A DNA stretch of 64,000 nucleotides from Serendipita indica DSM 11827 (Eukaryota; Basidiomycota; Agaricomycetes; Sebacinales; Serendipitaceae): contig CAJVGD010000013.1 in the NCBI GenBank assembly GCA_910890315.1, positions 558,001 to 622,000 of the forward strand, given 5' to 3'. Below, in pieces: positions 45,425 through 56,044 of the stretch; position 1 is the stretch's first letter, and the number at the start of each line of letters is the position of its first letter. The notes under the pieces are model-generated. The model was given only the letters and a program-made list of their open reading frames with translations. It did no database searches and was not told the origin of the DNA. The translations under genes and the position numbers were made by a program.

Positions 45425-45847
45425 ATGGCTGAACATCATCACGAGAATACTCCTTTCCCAGACATCTCCACCGATCCGTCAATGTTGCCTCCAACGGCTA
45501 ATTTCCTGCACGCCGCTCCAGACAACGCTGACGTGGGTCAATTCCTTCGACCTCATGTTGGCCATGAAAACAATATGAGAGCCAACGCTGAATTGGTCTC
45601 GCGGGTAGCCAGGCGTCACTCGCCAGACCGCGCTCAAGCTTTGGGGACTGTTATCATGGCAATCCTACGAAGTCCATGGTGGAACGCTAACACACACTTT
45701 CCAACAAATATATCCCATCCTCACGCAAGCTCGCCAGTGGATCCTTTTGATGAGTTGGTCGAGGGACCAAAACGTAAAACATGCACCCTTTGCGGATCCA
45801 GTAATGGGAAAGCATGTGTCAAATATCACCTTGCTTACGGTCATTGA
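45425..45847 (+). CDS. A10: most divergent intronless C2CH-signature protein
   Basis: One exon, 140 residues, start MAEHHHENTPFPDISTDPS. It has a long N-terminal part, then AQALGTVIMAILRSPWWNAN, DPFDELVEGPKRKTCTLCG and KACVKYHLAYGH. The finger spacing is compressed to Cys-x2-Cys-x7-Cys-x3-His, the shortest in the array, and the aromatic of CxFC is Leu. It is placed in the family by the 'L...L.S.WW.....F......CxxC...C.x.H' order and by position at the end of the array. Confidence 0.72.
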   Translation: MAEHHHENTPFPDISTDPSMLPPTANFLHAAPDNADVGQFLRPHVGHENNMRANAELVSRVARRHSPDRAQALGTVIMAILRSPWWNANTHFPTNISHPHASSPVDPFDELVEGPKRKTCTLCGSSNGKACVKYHLAYGH

Positions 45848-46436
45848 AATCGTGCAAAAGAATGCATGATGCACGCTTGCATCTGTTGCCGGTATGTACA
45901 TGCGCGGCAGGACTCTATTATTCCAAGCTTACCCATGCCCCGTTTTGCCTTGCAAACAGTCAACAATTCACCTCTTATTCCAACTGCATCCTTCATATCA
46001 TATCGTCGATACCAGGTTATACCCTAGCCTCGTGATATGACACCCTTCTTCTTTCTTACGGGACTCCAACGCTCTCCAGCGCTTGTTGCTTTCTAAGATC
46101 TACTTCGCATTACCATTCACGTATCTTTCTCAATGCATCTTACTACCTCTCACACAAAAGGGCCTCACGTTCTTTATTCCTACTTCTGCGATCTTATTGG
46201 CCTTTCACTACTTCTTTCACTACTTCAGCTCTGGATTGTACTTTCTTTTAGTGATTCCAGTGTAGATCCAATTTGCATTCTTATATCACTTCTTGGGTCG
46301 AGGAACAAAACTCATTCGTCACGATGCTTCATAGTAAGATCATTAACTATACAAAGGGTGTAATTGATTCTCAAGATAGGCCTCACAGTGGAATGTTTCC
46401 AGCCAATGCATTTCTTGCACTCGTGCCACTCTGCTG
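45848..46436. other. Right flank of the first array
   Basis: 0.6 kb, AT-rich, with no gene recognised. It probably holds the A10 terminator and the 3' end of the minus-strand membrane gene. Confidence 0.4.
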
Positions 46437-46767
46437 CTAGACGCCCCAGAGGATGTTGCGCTGAACGTAGTCAGAAGCGCCGCGCAGAGACGCGATAGAA
46501 CAGCAGCCAACGATGTAACCGAGGTATGGTAAGCCCGCAATGAGTAGGCCAAGACATCCAAAGGCCGATGGTGAGGATGAGATTCCAGCTATACATGAAG
46601 GGTGGTTCGTTCACGATCAGCAGCGTACCGGCAATTATGCCGTCGTAGTACTGGTACTCGCATTGGATGATGGAGTTAAGTCTGGTCATTGCTACCAGCT
46701 GCGCTATAGGGTACCGATTCAAGGGGTCGCCCTTAAGAGTACTCAATAAACTTTCGAGTTTGGCCAC
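46437..46767 (-). CDS. C-terminal part of a small membrane protein
   Basis: A frame from 46,767 downwards reads AKLESLLSTLKGDPLNRYPI and AMTRLNSIIQCEYQYYDGII. A 40-bp intron (GTACGC...TATAG) joins to AGISSSPSAFGCLGLLIAG and LPYLGYIVGCCSIASLRGAS, ending ILWGV and TAG at 46,437-46,439. The joined end is hydrophobic enough for one or two membrane segments, whereas reading straight through gives a Trp/His/Arg-rich tail. The first exons lie upstream (toward 47,000), but I could not fix them. The family was not recognised. Coordinates cover only the part I can support. Confidence 0.5.
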
Positions 46768-47101
46768 AGAGTCGGTAAATGTTAAGGTCGTAAATCTCCA
46801 ACGACGAAATAAATCTCGTTCAATGACGAGTTAATGCACGTACTTGAGCTATAAATTGTCCACCAGCTCGTACCATACCCATTGTATCCTCTGTCTCCAT
46901 GTAATCATGACCCCAGTACAGCGGACATGTGTTAAACAGACCTATGCAGTTAGGGAACATGGTGGAACCCTCTCTTTGACTAGAGCACCCATTTCAATAC
47001 CCCTACTTCCATCCATTTCGCTCCTCGTAACTCCGTCCATCCGTCTTGGAGTGAATATGTCCACTCTATCGCGTCCAATCGTCCATAAACATGCACCACC
47101 G

Positions 47102-47293
47102 CTACCTTAGTGGGGCTTCATACTTGGAAACGCAGTAGCGATGCAGATATGTGGCACATTGATGACATGCAAGGCCAGCATAGCTAGGTGGTGTCTCTAG
47201 GGAACGAAGAAAGTGAATCAAGTCTTTATCTCTCTTATTGAGACGCCTTACATCTTCACTGTGCTGGCAAAGGATACACATTGTCGTGGTCAC
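47102..47293 (-). CDS. Short Cys-rich open frame, possible zinc-binding peptide
   Basis: 63 codons, MTTTMCILCQHSEDVRRLN ... LACHQCATYLHRYCVSKYEA. Two Cys-x2-Cys pairs about 34 residues apart plus HRYC resemble a small cross-braced zinc module. It lies head-to-head with the lactonase gene, 290 bp away. It could instead be the first exon of the membrane protein gene downstream on the same strand; its end 'CTAAG|GTAGCG' offers a possible donor. Confidence 0.4.
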   Translation of the reverse strand: MTTTMCILCQHSEDVRRLNKRDKDLIHFLRSLETPPSYAGLACHQCATYLHRYCVSKYEAPLR

Positions 47294-47587
47294 GTTGAAG
47301 GGTCTTGCCTACCACTTTTGCCCTTTGAGTTCAAACACGGTTAGTAACAACGTTTCTGACAGAAATTAAGCCGTTGAAATTACAGATTTTGCGATTGTGA
47401 AGACTGGCAGGTGGATCCCAAACTTGACCGGCGCCGCATTATCCGACGCACGAATTTGACGACTTTAGTCTGGTCACGCAACAACTAATCTTTACGACTT
47501 TCTACGCAGCTTTCACATTTCCTCTCTGCTCCGGAGCAAAACGTACCAGACGTCTCTTTACGAAATCTCAGTTGACCTGCCAAGACA

Positions 47588-48905
47588 ATGACTTCCAGCT
47601 TTCTACTCCTCGTTGGCTCATTCTCGCCAATGATTTCTACTCTTAATTTCACTCTTTCACCTCCATCGCTCACCCTTGTCTCGCAAACTCCTGCGGGGAC
47701 GTCGCCAACGTGGCTCTTGGGCAATCCTACAAACTCGTCCATCTTTTATGCGACCGACGAGACCGAAACCGGTGGCCTGAACTCGCTCATCATCGACCAT
47801 GTCACGGGTAAAGTAACGCCTATAGCTTCAATCTCCACGCAAGGTGGTTCGCCTACGCATATCGGAATGATCGGAAACGGTAGCACTCAGCTCGGAGTTG
47901 CCAACTATGGAGGAGGCTCGGTGTTCTTCACGACGCTAGAGGACGATCATTTGCATTTCGCAAATCCACAGCTGGTGAAGTTTGACTCGGTCCAGAAATC
48001 CAATGCCCATCAGGTACATTCTCCTTCTTATAAATTGGGAATTACTGACCTGTGTAAATGGAAAGGTTGTCTCGAACGGAGCCCAAGTCCTCGTCTCAGA
48101 TCTCGGAGCAGATAGGGTCTGGCGACTCAATGGTGGAGCCTCTGGCCAATGGAGTATTCAAGGCGCCATTTCACGGCCTAGCGGTAGCGGTCCACGGCAT
48201 ATTGTCGTAGATGGTGCGTTCAAACTTAATTTCTGCCGAGAATCGGCTCAGACTTTCTTAGACTCATCACTGTATACCCTCCACGAGCGCGCAAACACCC
48301 TCACGCAGCAGACGGCTGTGACCCCCTCGTCAACGGGGCAACCGGCAGAGGTGGCCAGCATCTCTATCATACCGTCAGACACACCTGCTTCAGCAACACT
48401 CTACGCAGGTGAACTGCTTCTCGCTCACACGCCTTCACCGGTCATGTACGCGTCTAATCGAGAGGACCCAAGTCCTGCCGGAGATGCCATTGCAGTCTTT
48501 GAGCTCAACCCCCTGACAAAGGTAGCCGAGATCCGAACGGGTCTTCAGCACTTGAGGGGTGTGGCGCTAGTCGGGGAAGACAATGCGTATCTCATCGCGG
48601 GTGGGATGAAGGGTGGTGGGATAAAGGTTTACGAAAGGGTATCCGCGGCACAGGGGTATCTCAAAGAGGTTGCTTCCTTACCTGCCGGCGTTGTAGATCA
48701 ACCTTCATCGTTCATCTGGGTGTGAGTTTGTTATTCCTCTCCTAGATCCCTTGTTTACTGACTGAATAACTGGGACAGGCCACCTCAAGACGTTGCAACT
48801 GGGGGTACGACTCAGGCATCCACGGCCACCGCCTCCATCCCTGGCGTTGTGCCCACATCTTCTGTGAGCCGAGCACACCGCCGCTACAAGATTGGAAGCT
48901 GGTAG
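47588..48905 (+). CDS. Lactonase-type seven-bladed beta-propeller protein (6-phosphogluconolactonase-like)
   Basis: Member of the fungal/bacterial lactonase propeller family (Pfam 'Lactonase'), whose members hydrolyse sugar lactones or muconolactone. Start MTSSFLLLVGSFSPMIST. Blade motifs follow: SPTWLLGNPTNSSIFYATDE, GSPTHIGMIGNGSTQLGVAN, QVLVSDLGADRVWRLN, SGPRHIVVDG, LLAHTPSPVMYASNRED and FELNPLTKVAEI. Three introns: after NAHQ near 48,012, within the 'VVDG-D' codon near 48,213, and before the last exon near 48,725-48,780. They remove non-coding insertions cleanly. Stop TAG 48,903-48,905. The tail ASTATASIPGVVPTSS may be a disordered end. It is the only recognisable enzyme gene between the two small-gene arrays. 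Confidence 0.85.
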
Positions 48906-50345
48906 ACTTGCGAGCGCTCGTGCAGATGCGAGTCATTTGCGTTGTTATAATGATTACTGCTTGAAATCACACCGTTCCTTCAACACTTCTCCTTTGTCGA
49001 TAGAGTAACATTGATTCGAAAGACTTGAGAAGACACACGAGGATGGTGGGAGGCAACCAGGGGTTGTGCTTCCATCTGATTGATTCCGACTGCATCTCTT
49101 TATCAGGTTCGATGGCTATGTGCCAGAAGATTGTGCCTATCTGTCATTTATGAGGACCGTATAAAGCCAGCAGCCGTACGCCCAGAGGCAACCTTGTTCT
49201 CTGACTCCCTTCAAAATGCCCAGGCGGCTGCCGGCGGCTTACTCCCGCTCAGGCGTAAGAATTGAACTAAAGCACGGTAAGGTCATTCTGAAGGTAGATC
49301 ATGGTCCATTTTCTATCAGCTGGACTGGCAGGCGTGTAGCCACATCCATATCGGCTGTCTGCCCGAGCTGACTCAACCAAGTATTCGATAACACTATAGG
49401 TCATTCAGATACACGTACTGTAGCAAGTAAGGACTAAGTACTCACTCAGGCGCCATTCTCTCAAACTTGATACTTTGTGGACTCTCCTAGTGCAAAATGT
49501 CGATACGCCAGCAATACCCAAAGGCTTCCGTGGAAATCGTGCAACCTTGTAATCGCTTGGGTGATGTCTTGACTCATCTGGCGCCGTTTTCGATGGTTAG
49601 GTTCTCCAACGCTTCGCCAAACGTATACGCCATCCCAATCTGTCCGCCACCAAGCGAATTACTGTCCATTGAATGCGTTTACTTCGGCGTGCTGGTCGGA
49701 AACGGCATCTGGACCCAAGCAACCCCGTAATCACCCGTCCGTCGAACAGTTGGGAAAACTTGGCAGGCGTATTACCAATTTCTGTGCATCTTCTTGGTTC
49801 TCAGGCAACATTTTGTTCGATTCTTTGGTATTGAGTCGGGTTTCACCGGGTGCTGGCCAATCGCGACGAGCAGCGGCCACACGCGTTCGTCCTCGGGGCA
49901 CCTCGTTTGAATCATGGAACGGCCGGCGTTTGGACACATAACGCATGCAGCACACTCCACGCGGTCGTTAACCTCAATGGCGGCGTGCGCAGTATCTGGG
50001 ACATATGTCAGAATATAGGCCGCAAATTGGGAGGGGAGAGTCATGGCTAAAGGAGCAGACTTTTCCAGATGGTTGAAATCGCAGCCCACTCTTGGAGTAG
50101 ATTATATTGCATTGTTACCAATGAGTTATCGTCAATTACGAGACAACGTCAAACGTACGGATGGTTCACTCCGTCGTGCATTCTCACGCAGACCTGGGGA
50201 TGATCACTTTGCGTGTAGGATTCCAACCCGCAGCTCTTGCCGATGAATCCCACCACGAGCGTATAAAGCACACTCAAGGTATCAGAACCTTGGTAAATCA
50301 TTCTGCTTGCCTTCGTGTCTTCTACTCCAAGACCCGCCGACGACG
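48906..50345. other. Lactonase-D1 intergenic region
   Basis: 1.4 kb without a recognised gene. The D1 TATA box is at 50,262. Frames of 60-105 codons around 49,500-50,090 on both strands show no motif. Confidence 0.4.
50262..50268 (+). promoter_or_regulatory. TATA box of D1
   Basis: tataaag, 84 bp before the D1 start. Confidence 0.5.
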
Positions 50346-50952
50346 ATGAGCGATTGCGACTGCGGTACTTGTTCGTGGTGCTGGGGCCGTCGTTCTACCC
50401 GTAAAGAAGCATCCCCATATCTCGACGAGAAATCGCCTCTCGGTAGTGAGTCGACTCATCGGCGACGTTCTTCCCGTCCGCGCGATGCATGCCATAGCTT
50501 TCCAACGAGAAATGCTGAGAAAACCTTCAGCGACAGATCAAATCGAGGCTCAGATGAATGGCTACCTACCTTCACCGAGTGGTGGCCTTCCGCCCCAGGC
50601 TGGGTGTCCTCATCTCTCGACGAATGCTATCAATGGCGCTCCCCGCATGGACAAACGTACACCCATGGTAGGCAGTCAGATCCTGTCGCGGCGGAATCAC
50701 CTGACAGCAGCACCACAGCTATCACAGCCCGACAGGGACGGCGAGTTCCCCTACGCAAATACTGCGCCGACGGGGGGACAGGGAAATGGTGGGCGACGCT
50801 CGATGCAAGAAATATGGCGTACGATCCGTCACATCCCTCGCCGGATGCTTTCTTCGCTAACTGCCAACCACCCGAATGATACATCCCCAAGTCCACCCGT
50901 GCGGCAGTCATGGCTCCGACGGTTTTTTCGTGGGATGGATATGCGCAAGTAG
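50346..50952 (+). CDS. D1: two-exon protein with N-terminal Cys knuckle and basic C-terminal helix
   Basis: Exons 50,346-50,442 and 50,498-50,952, phase-1 intron of 55 bp, 183 residues. Exon 1 is MSDCDCGTCSWCWGRRSTRK with the pattern C-x-C-G-x-C-x2-C. Exon 2 carries a Pro/Ser-rich spacer, then LSQPDRDGEFPYANT, MQEIWRTIRHIPRRML and a last SWLRRFFRGMDMRK. D2 has the same order. Without splicing, exon 1 would run on in its own frame for another 145 codons. D2 has an early stop in that reading, so the spliced form is preferred. Family unknown. Confidence 0.75.
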
Positions 50953-51484
50953 GCCAGATGATGGGGACGAGGGGAAGCCCCCGCATGGTTGGCGCCCCCT
51001 GGGCTGGCCCGCTCTCCGCCCCCGTTTCTGGCCCACCCAAGCTGGACAAGTCGCAAAGGCGGTCGTACTTGAAAGCGCAGTAGTCTTGATTTCCACTCCA
51101 TCTGCCCAGCCGCTGTTCGATATGCATGCCCCTCTCGCCAGACGCCTCGGGATCCTTTGAGCCTAGAAAGGCATTTTCTTTCCACTCCGCAGCAACTAGT
51201 ACCCTTCCAAATCCTCCCAGGTCACTTTCCCCAAAAGTTCAGTCAGCATACAGCATCCGATCTTATCAGCGTCAGCGCACACCCATATTTGTCGAGGGCC
51301 ATTGATCCATTGCACAGCTCGATGCCACCCCATTGTATCAGAACGAATCTGGGCCCGCAAGAAGTCCAGTTGGAACTTGCACGTTCCCTCTCTCTCTGGG
51401 GCTTCCACCGCCTCTTCGCCTCTTACAGGACCACAAAGCCTCCTACCAGCGTTGCATCCTCCTTTCCCCCTTCTGATCTCGAGA

Positions 51485-51490
51485 TATATA
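51485..51490 (+). promoter_or_regulatory. TATA-like box of E1
   Basis: tatata, 134 bp before the E1 start codon. Confidence 0.45.
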
Positions 51491-51618
51491 GAGAGCCACT
51501 CGGCCGCGTAGCGTAGAACTAGAATCGCTGCTAATCTTCAGCCAACTTCCTGCCATCGCCCACCCTCTGACGCGGACACGCTCACCTCGTATTACCCTCT
51601 CACCATCCATTCGGCCGA

Positions 51619-52277
51619 ATGAGTCGCCTCTTGTGCCCCAATTGTCACCGGGAGATGCAAGATGGGCCTCCTAATCATGGAGATCTGCCGTTTCCTTGGT
51701 CACACCAGGATGGGCTGCCACAGCGACCTCTTCTATGTTGTGAGCACCTCTAGCGTCTTCCAATATCCCAGGCTTTTTGTCGTCGTGCAGCCCTGGGTCG
51801 CAAGGAGGAGAGGGCTGAGGATGGGGATGCCATTACGCCTTGGCGGGCTGCGCCGGCATCAAGCTCTTTATCTAGATCTCGTGGAGCGATATTGCTGACC
51901 GATTGTCTGCAGATAAAGCACCCCAACACATTGCTGGCGCACGACCCACATCCAGCTGTCACAGGATGTCAGGTCGACCGAATGAGCATGTTGAAGGGTC
52001 CGGTCTGTCGGCTCAATCAGATTGCTCCAATAACAGCCAATACCCCCCTTCACTTGCCCATCGCGGGAATATCATCAAGGTACTCCAATCAGCTCGAGTA
52101 CAAGACCAGCCATCCTCGCCCAAAGACGAAAACCGTATACCAACGATATTTAACCTTCTATATGGGGTATGGAGTACGATATGGACAGCACTTTACCGCC
52201 GCTTTCGTCGGACCCAGTCCTCTTCTCCTCAGTTCCCAATTCCCGCCTCTGCTCAACCCTTACAAGCGCCACAATAA
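51619..52277 (+). CDS. E1: two-exon protein with C-x2-C-H-R knuckle and Trp-rich C-terminal helix
   Basis: Exons 51,619-51,739 and 51,913-52,277; phase-1 intron of 173 bp (GTGAGC...CTGCAG); 161 residues. Exon 1 is MSRLLCPNCHREMQDGPPNH followed by DLPFPWSHQDGLPQRPLLC. Exon 2 starts KAPQHIAGARPTSSCHRM and contains IFNLLYGVWSTIWTALYRRF, an amphipathic to hydrophobic helix ending in Arg, and a Pro/Gln/Ser tail. E2 has the same first-exon motif, intron phase and helix. The helix could bind membrane or a partner. Two other frames are open across exon 2, but only this one aligns with E2. Confidence 0.75.
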
Positions 52278-55036
52278 GCACACCTGATTTATACCTGGAT
52301 GCATGTGCTCCAGACGACGTCCGGAGTGCTAGTCATCCAGCGAATACGCCAGCGTGTCGCGATTGAGGGCCGACAAAGTACCATATCCAACATTTACAAA
52401 TCGCCTCTGATCTGCCACGGCCACAAGTCTCTTCTCATTGGTCAATCTTCGAATACCACGACTCTTGTCCATAGTCCCGGAATGCGTTACGCTTCCCTGT
52501 TTCCATTCTTGAATCGCCTTTCTGCGCTCTTACATCGTTTGTATATTTTGAATGGCCCTTGGAATTCATGGAGTGATCACATTGGAAACCCGCGTTTCGG
52601 TGAATTTCTCCTGGGCTCAACAGCAGTTTATGCGTGTACCGTAACACCCAAAGTCTGAGTGATCTGATCCAATATGGAATACCCCTCGGCTATATATACA
52701 ACATATGCTAGCGGTGGAGTCCGCACATAAGAGACATACTGCTTAGGAAACGAATCACTCGATTGCAGCGGAAGGAAGAGGTGGTTTACAAGCCTCCCTG
52801 GAGCCGTTTTTACCCGCTCATCCCTCTCTACTTGTTTCTCCCAGGTTCTTCGAAGATGGAAGTCAGTTTTGTATAAGTGGCGGATGCTTGTACGGGTAAA
52901 GCCTCTTGTAAACGATAGTCTGGGTAGACATTAGTGAGCGTGGACAATCGTCACCGGTGAACGGTAAACACACTTTGCTGTTCGCAGACATCTTCCTCGA
53001 GGCTGACCGAATTTTCAACTTCTGTGGCGAGAAAAGCACTATAGATGGGATTTTGAGGTTCTAAAGATGCAAAGTCGACGCCGCCTGGGTCCTAGTCGAA
53101 TTCTATACGGGGCTGGTAGACGTAGTCGAAAGGTTTGCGGGCGAGATGGCCATTCCGCGTGGTATTTTGTGTTCAAGTAGTTCGTACATGTCAATTGCGC
53201 GGCATTACATTTGCGGATTGGCGGCGCTAAGAGTAGAAGTTGTCGTCCATTCACAAGAGATTGCTTTGTTCATCTACCAGTCCGTGATATACGCACCAAG
53301 GCTCGTGGAGTATTGACTAAGTAAGCCGTACTTGCGGCCCGTCGTCAGTGTCGAGCGTTATGAGTAATAACGTCGAGGGAATAGCCGACAAGAGAAGGCC
53401 GACAGAGGGAAGGGGTCGTCATCTACTCCCAATCAACTATGCTGGTTGTAGCTAGTCACTAGGCTGAGGGCGGGGGACGCCAATCACGAGGTTGGTGTCA
53501 AAGCCAACTCGGTCTCCTTCGAAACGTCAACTTGACTTTTTGAGCCATACTGACTCATCTTCTCGCTTAGGTCATCTACTAGAATGCCGGCACTCGTACG
53601 CGGACTTCTGCCGACGGCCTCTCGTAGCGCATACACGTTACTACTAGAGGGGATGCCGTGAGACTGTGAGTACTACAGGAACATGATTGGTACTCGGGAG
53701 GCCACTCACTCACGGATTTGTTCATTGTACGATCTGCTTCGTTGTACATTGTGCTGGCCTAGACTACCAAGCCATCAAAGCTCCTACTTGAGGCTAGGCG
53801 AGAGACAACAAAGTTGCGACCCAAGCCGTTTGCAAATTGATTCCATCCTCATCCCCTCGGCGGTCCACGGATCTAATGCTGGGTCTAATAAAAAGACATT
53901 TGGACCAGCAGTTGAGTTGTGACTATAAAGACTGCTGTTGCCGTCGAGCATCCAGCAAACGTGTCCGCAGCGCTCATCCTACTTGCACCTCTCCCATCCC
54001 CCGACGAGATTGGAGCGACTCGCGACGACAAAATATCAGCCTTAAGCATCAATTCTGAAATCCTATCACATACCAGCGATACTACCGAAACACCTCCATA
54101 TTCCCGTCGCTTCACCCAGACTGGAAGCACTCGGACCTTTGTTGGATTGTTGGGCTGATCCTCATCAAGCGTTTTGCGTGTCTCTAGGAGATCAATAGTT
54201 CCATCAGAGATACCTAGATCAAGAGGGACATCCCACCCACGGCTGCCCGAACTTCTTTTCATGATTGCCGACGACGGCTCCCAAAGCTTCGCCACTCGAG
54301 AGAACGCCCATCCAAACACATTCCAAGCAGGTATGCACCCCGCTCTTCAAGGTGATGCAAACTGTGGATCTTTTTGCGGACCTTGTTTATGAAGCCCTTG
54401 CCACTCGAGAAGCGCCTCGGGAATCATGCAGCATTCGAACCATCCATTGAAATGTCGACGTATGCTATGTTTTTGACACCGTGCTGGCTGAAAACAATGC
54501 AAAAGTCCAATCGCCACAATTCATTCATCGCTTTGCAAGGCCCGTGCCACCCTCGGTCCTACACCCTTTTTATCTTGCTCTCGAGTTGTACTGTCAATGC
54601 GGATGGTGTCATGGCCCTCTCTGACTCCAGGAGACAGCCCAAGCAAATGTCCTCCCTGCAGCATTCCAACAACCGTCAGACCCTTAACGCAGGGGATTCG
54701 AATTCAGAGCGACTTACCTGAGCCGGAACTCTTATACAAGTCTCTGTCTTTCTGTCGAACGTTGTATAAGCTTCTTCACGGCTCGGAATAATTGATCGTC
54801 GATCCTAGTTACGCACCCTGGTACACCAAACTGCAGTGGAATCAGCTGTGCAGATCCACGGATGATCAACGACTCTTCGAGCATGTCCTGCCAAAAGCAG
54901 TGACGGTCGCGCGGCGGCCCTCTACTTCTGGACCCGCACTTCTGAAAACCGCCGCTAGATTCAAAGGCAGGTACTATATGAGCCAAGAGGGCGAGTCTAG
55001 TGGTTATCCTACCTTCATCTTACACCTTTTGCCCCC
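52278..55036. other. E1-D2 intergenic region
   Basis: 2.8 kb without a recognised gene. tatatatac near 52,692-52,700 looks like another TATA box, but no family member follows it. A 144-codon minus frame (53,885-54,319) and a 115-codon plus frame (54,374-54,721) lack recognisable motifs. tatat near 54,975 could serve D2. Confidence 0.35.
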
Positions 55037-55665
55037 ATGAGCCCACCGTGTAACTGCGGTCTTTGCAGATTCTGTTCAAGAGAGCAGTCTAACCACGACG
55101 AGCGCGCCATTTACCTTGACTGGTCTTCGCCTTTTTCTGGTGAGCTGCTCCTCTTTACGCCTCTGTGCAGTGCTTGCTGGTCGTAGCCGGCCAAGCCCAT
55201 CGAAGATAACGTGCTAACAAACGTTTAGGCCCAGACCCCTTGGACAGAGCGATGAACGAGTACCGCACGCTGCCGTCTCGTGCCCGTCCTCGACCACCAC
55301 CATGCTTACATCACTCGCCCAGCTCAGCGAGTACCTCTCGTAGAGTTGCCAGCACTCGACCAATGACGTCGAGTGCGCTAGCAGAGCTGCAAGGCGACGA
55401 CGCGGAGACACAGCTGCCACCGCCTGACCCCAATGGTCAATTCCCGTATGCCCCCACCGACTCGACGGACGCGCAGCCTGCAAGGAGACGAAGACGTATT
55501 CGAGACATCTGGCGTGCAACTCGAGATTTCGCTCAACGGATCATCAGCCCGTCCGCACCTCCTGTTCCATCCGCCACGACAGCACAAAACCACTCACCTC
55601 TGAACTCGCCGGCCCAGCCATCCAGATTTCGACGGGTTCTAGGCGCGCTACGCAGGCGTCGTTGA
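55037..55665 (+). CDS. D2: two-exon protein with N-terminal Cys knuckle and basic C-terminal helix
   Basis: Exons 55,037-55,139 and 55,229-55,665, phase-1 intron, 179 residues. Exon 1 is MSPPCNCGLCRFCSREQSNH with C-x-C-G-x-C-x2-C exactly as in D1, and ends YLDWSSPFSG (D1: YLDEKSPLG). Exon 2 has a Ser/Pro/Arg-rich spacer, LPPPDPNGQFPYAPT, RRIRDIWRATRDFAQRII and ends SRFRRVLGALRRRR. The conserved parts are the knuckle, the '(P/D)xDGx-FPYA' box and the two basic helices; the spacers differ. The strong positive charge suggests nucleic-acid or acidic-membrane binding (inference). Confidence 0.78.
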
Positions 55666-56025
55666 TGGACGCATAGACAGACGTCACGATGATCCGGCCG
55701 TGGTCTCGCGCGTCTGTCTTCTGCAGTCGTGGGAGATTCGACTGTGGGCTATACCAAATCTCCCTCTCCAAAATTCATCCACTGCCACGGGACGTTCACG
55801 TTTCCCAAGCGCAAGGATCACATCGACTCCTCGGAATATTTTATGACTCGCTGCGTTGGTTATGTCTCCACCTATCAATTATTCTAGAATTTGATCAGCT
55901 ATCACTCCCAAAAGCTGGGCAGCACGCGAGGCGGCGCACCTCACGCAAACCCGGCACTGTTCGATACCAACCCGTATGCACGCATCTCGTGGTCCGTTGG
56001 TCGAGGAAACCTTGCGGTTCCTTTT

Positions 56026-56044
56026 CTGTCCCGTTAAGGGACAG
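56026..56044. repeat. 7-bp perfect inverted repeat
   Basis: CTGTCCC and GGGACAG separated by gttaa. Intergenic; significance unknown. Confidence 0.6.

Noticed and set aside
50307-50879. 190-codon uninterrupted reading of D1
   Set aside because: Requires retention of the 55-bp intron; comparison with D2 supports the spliced frame. Kept as a finding only.
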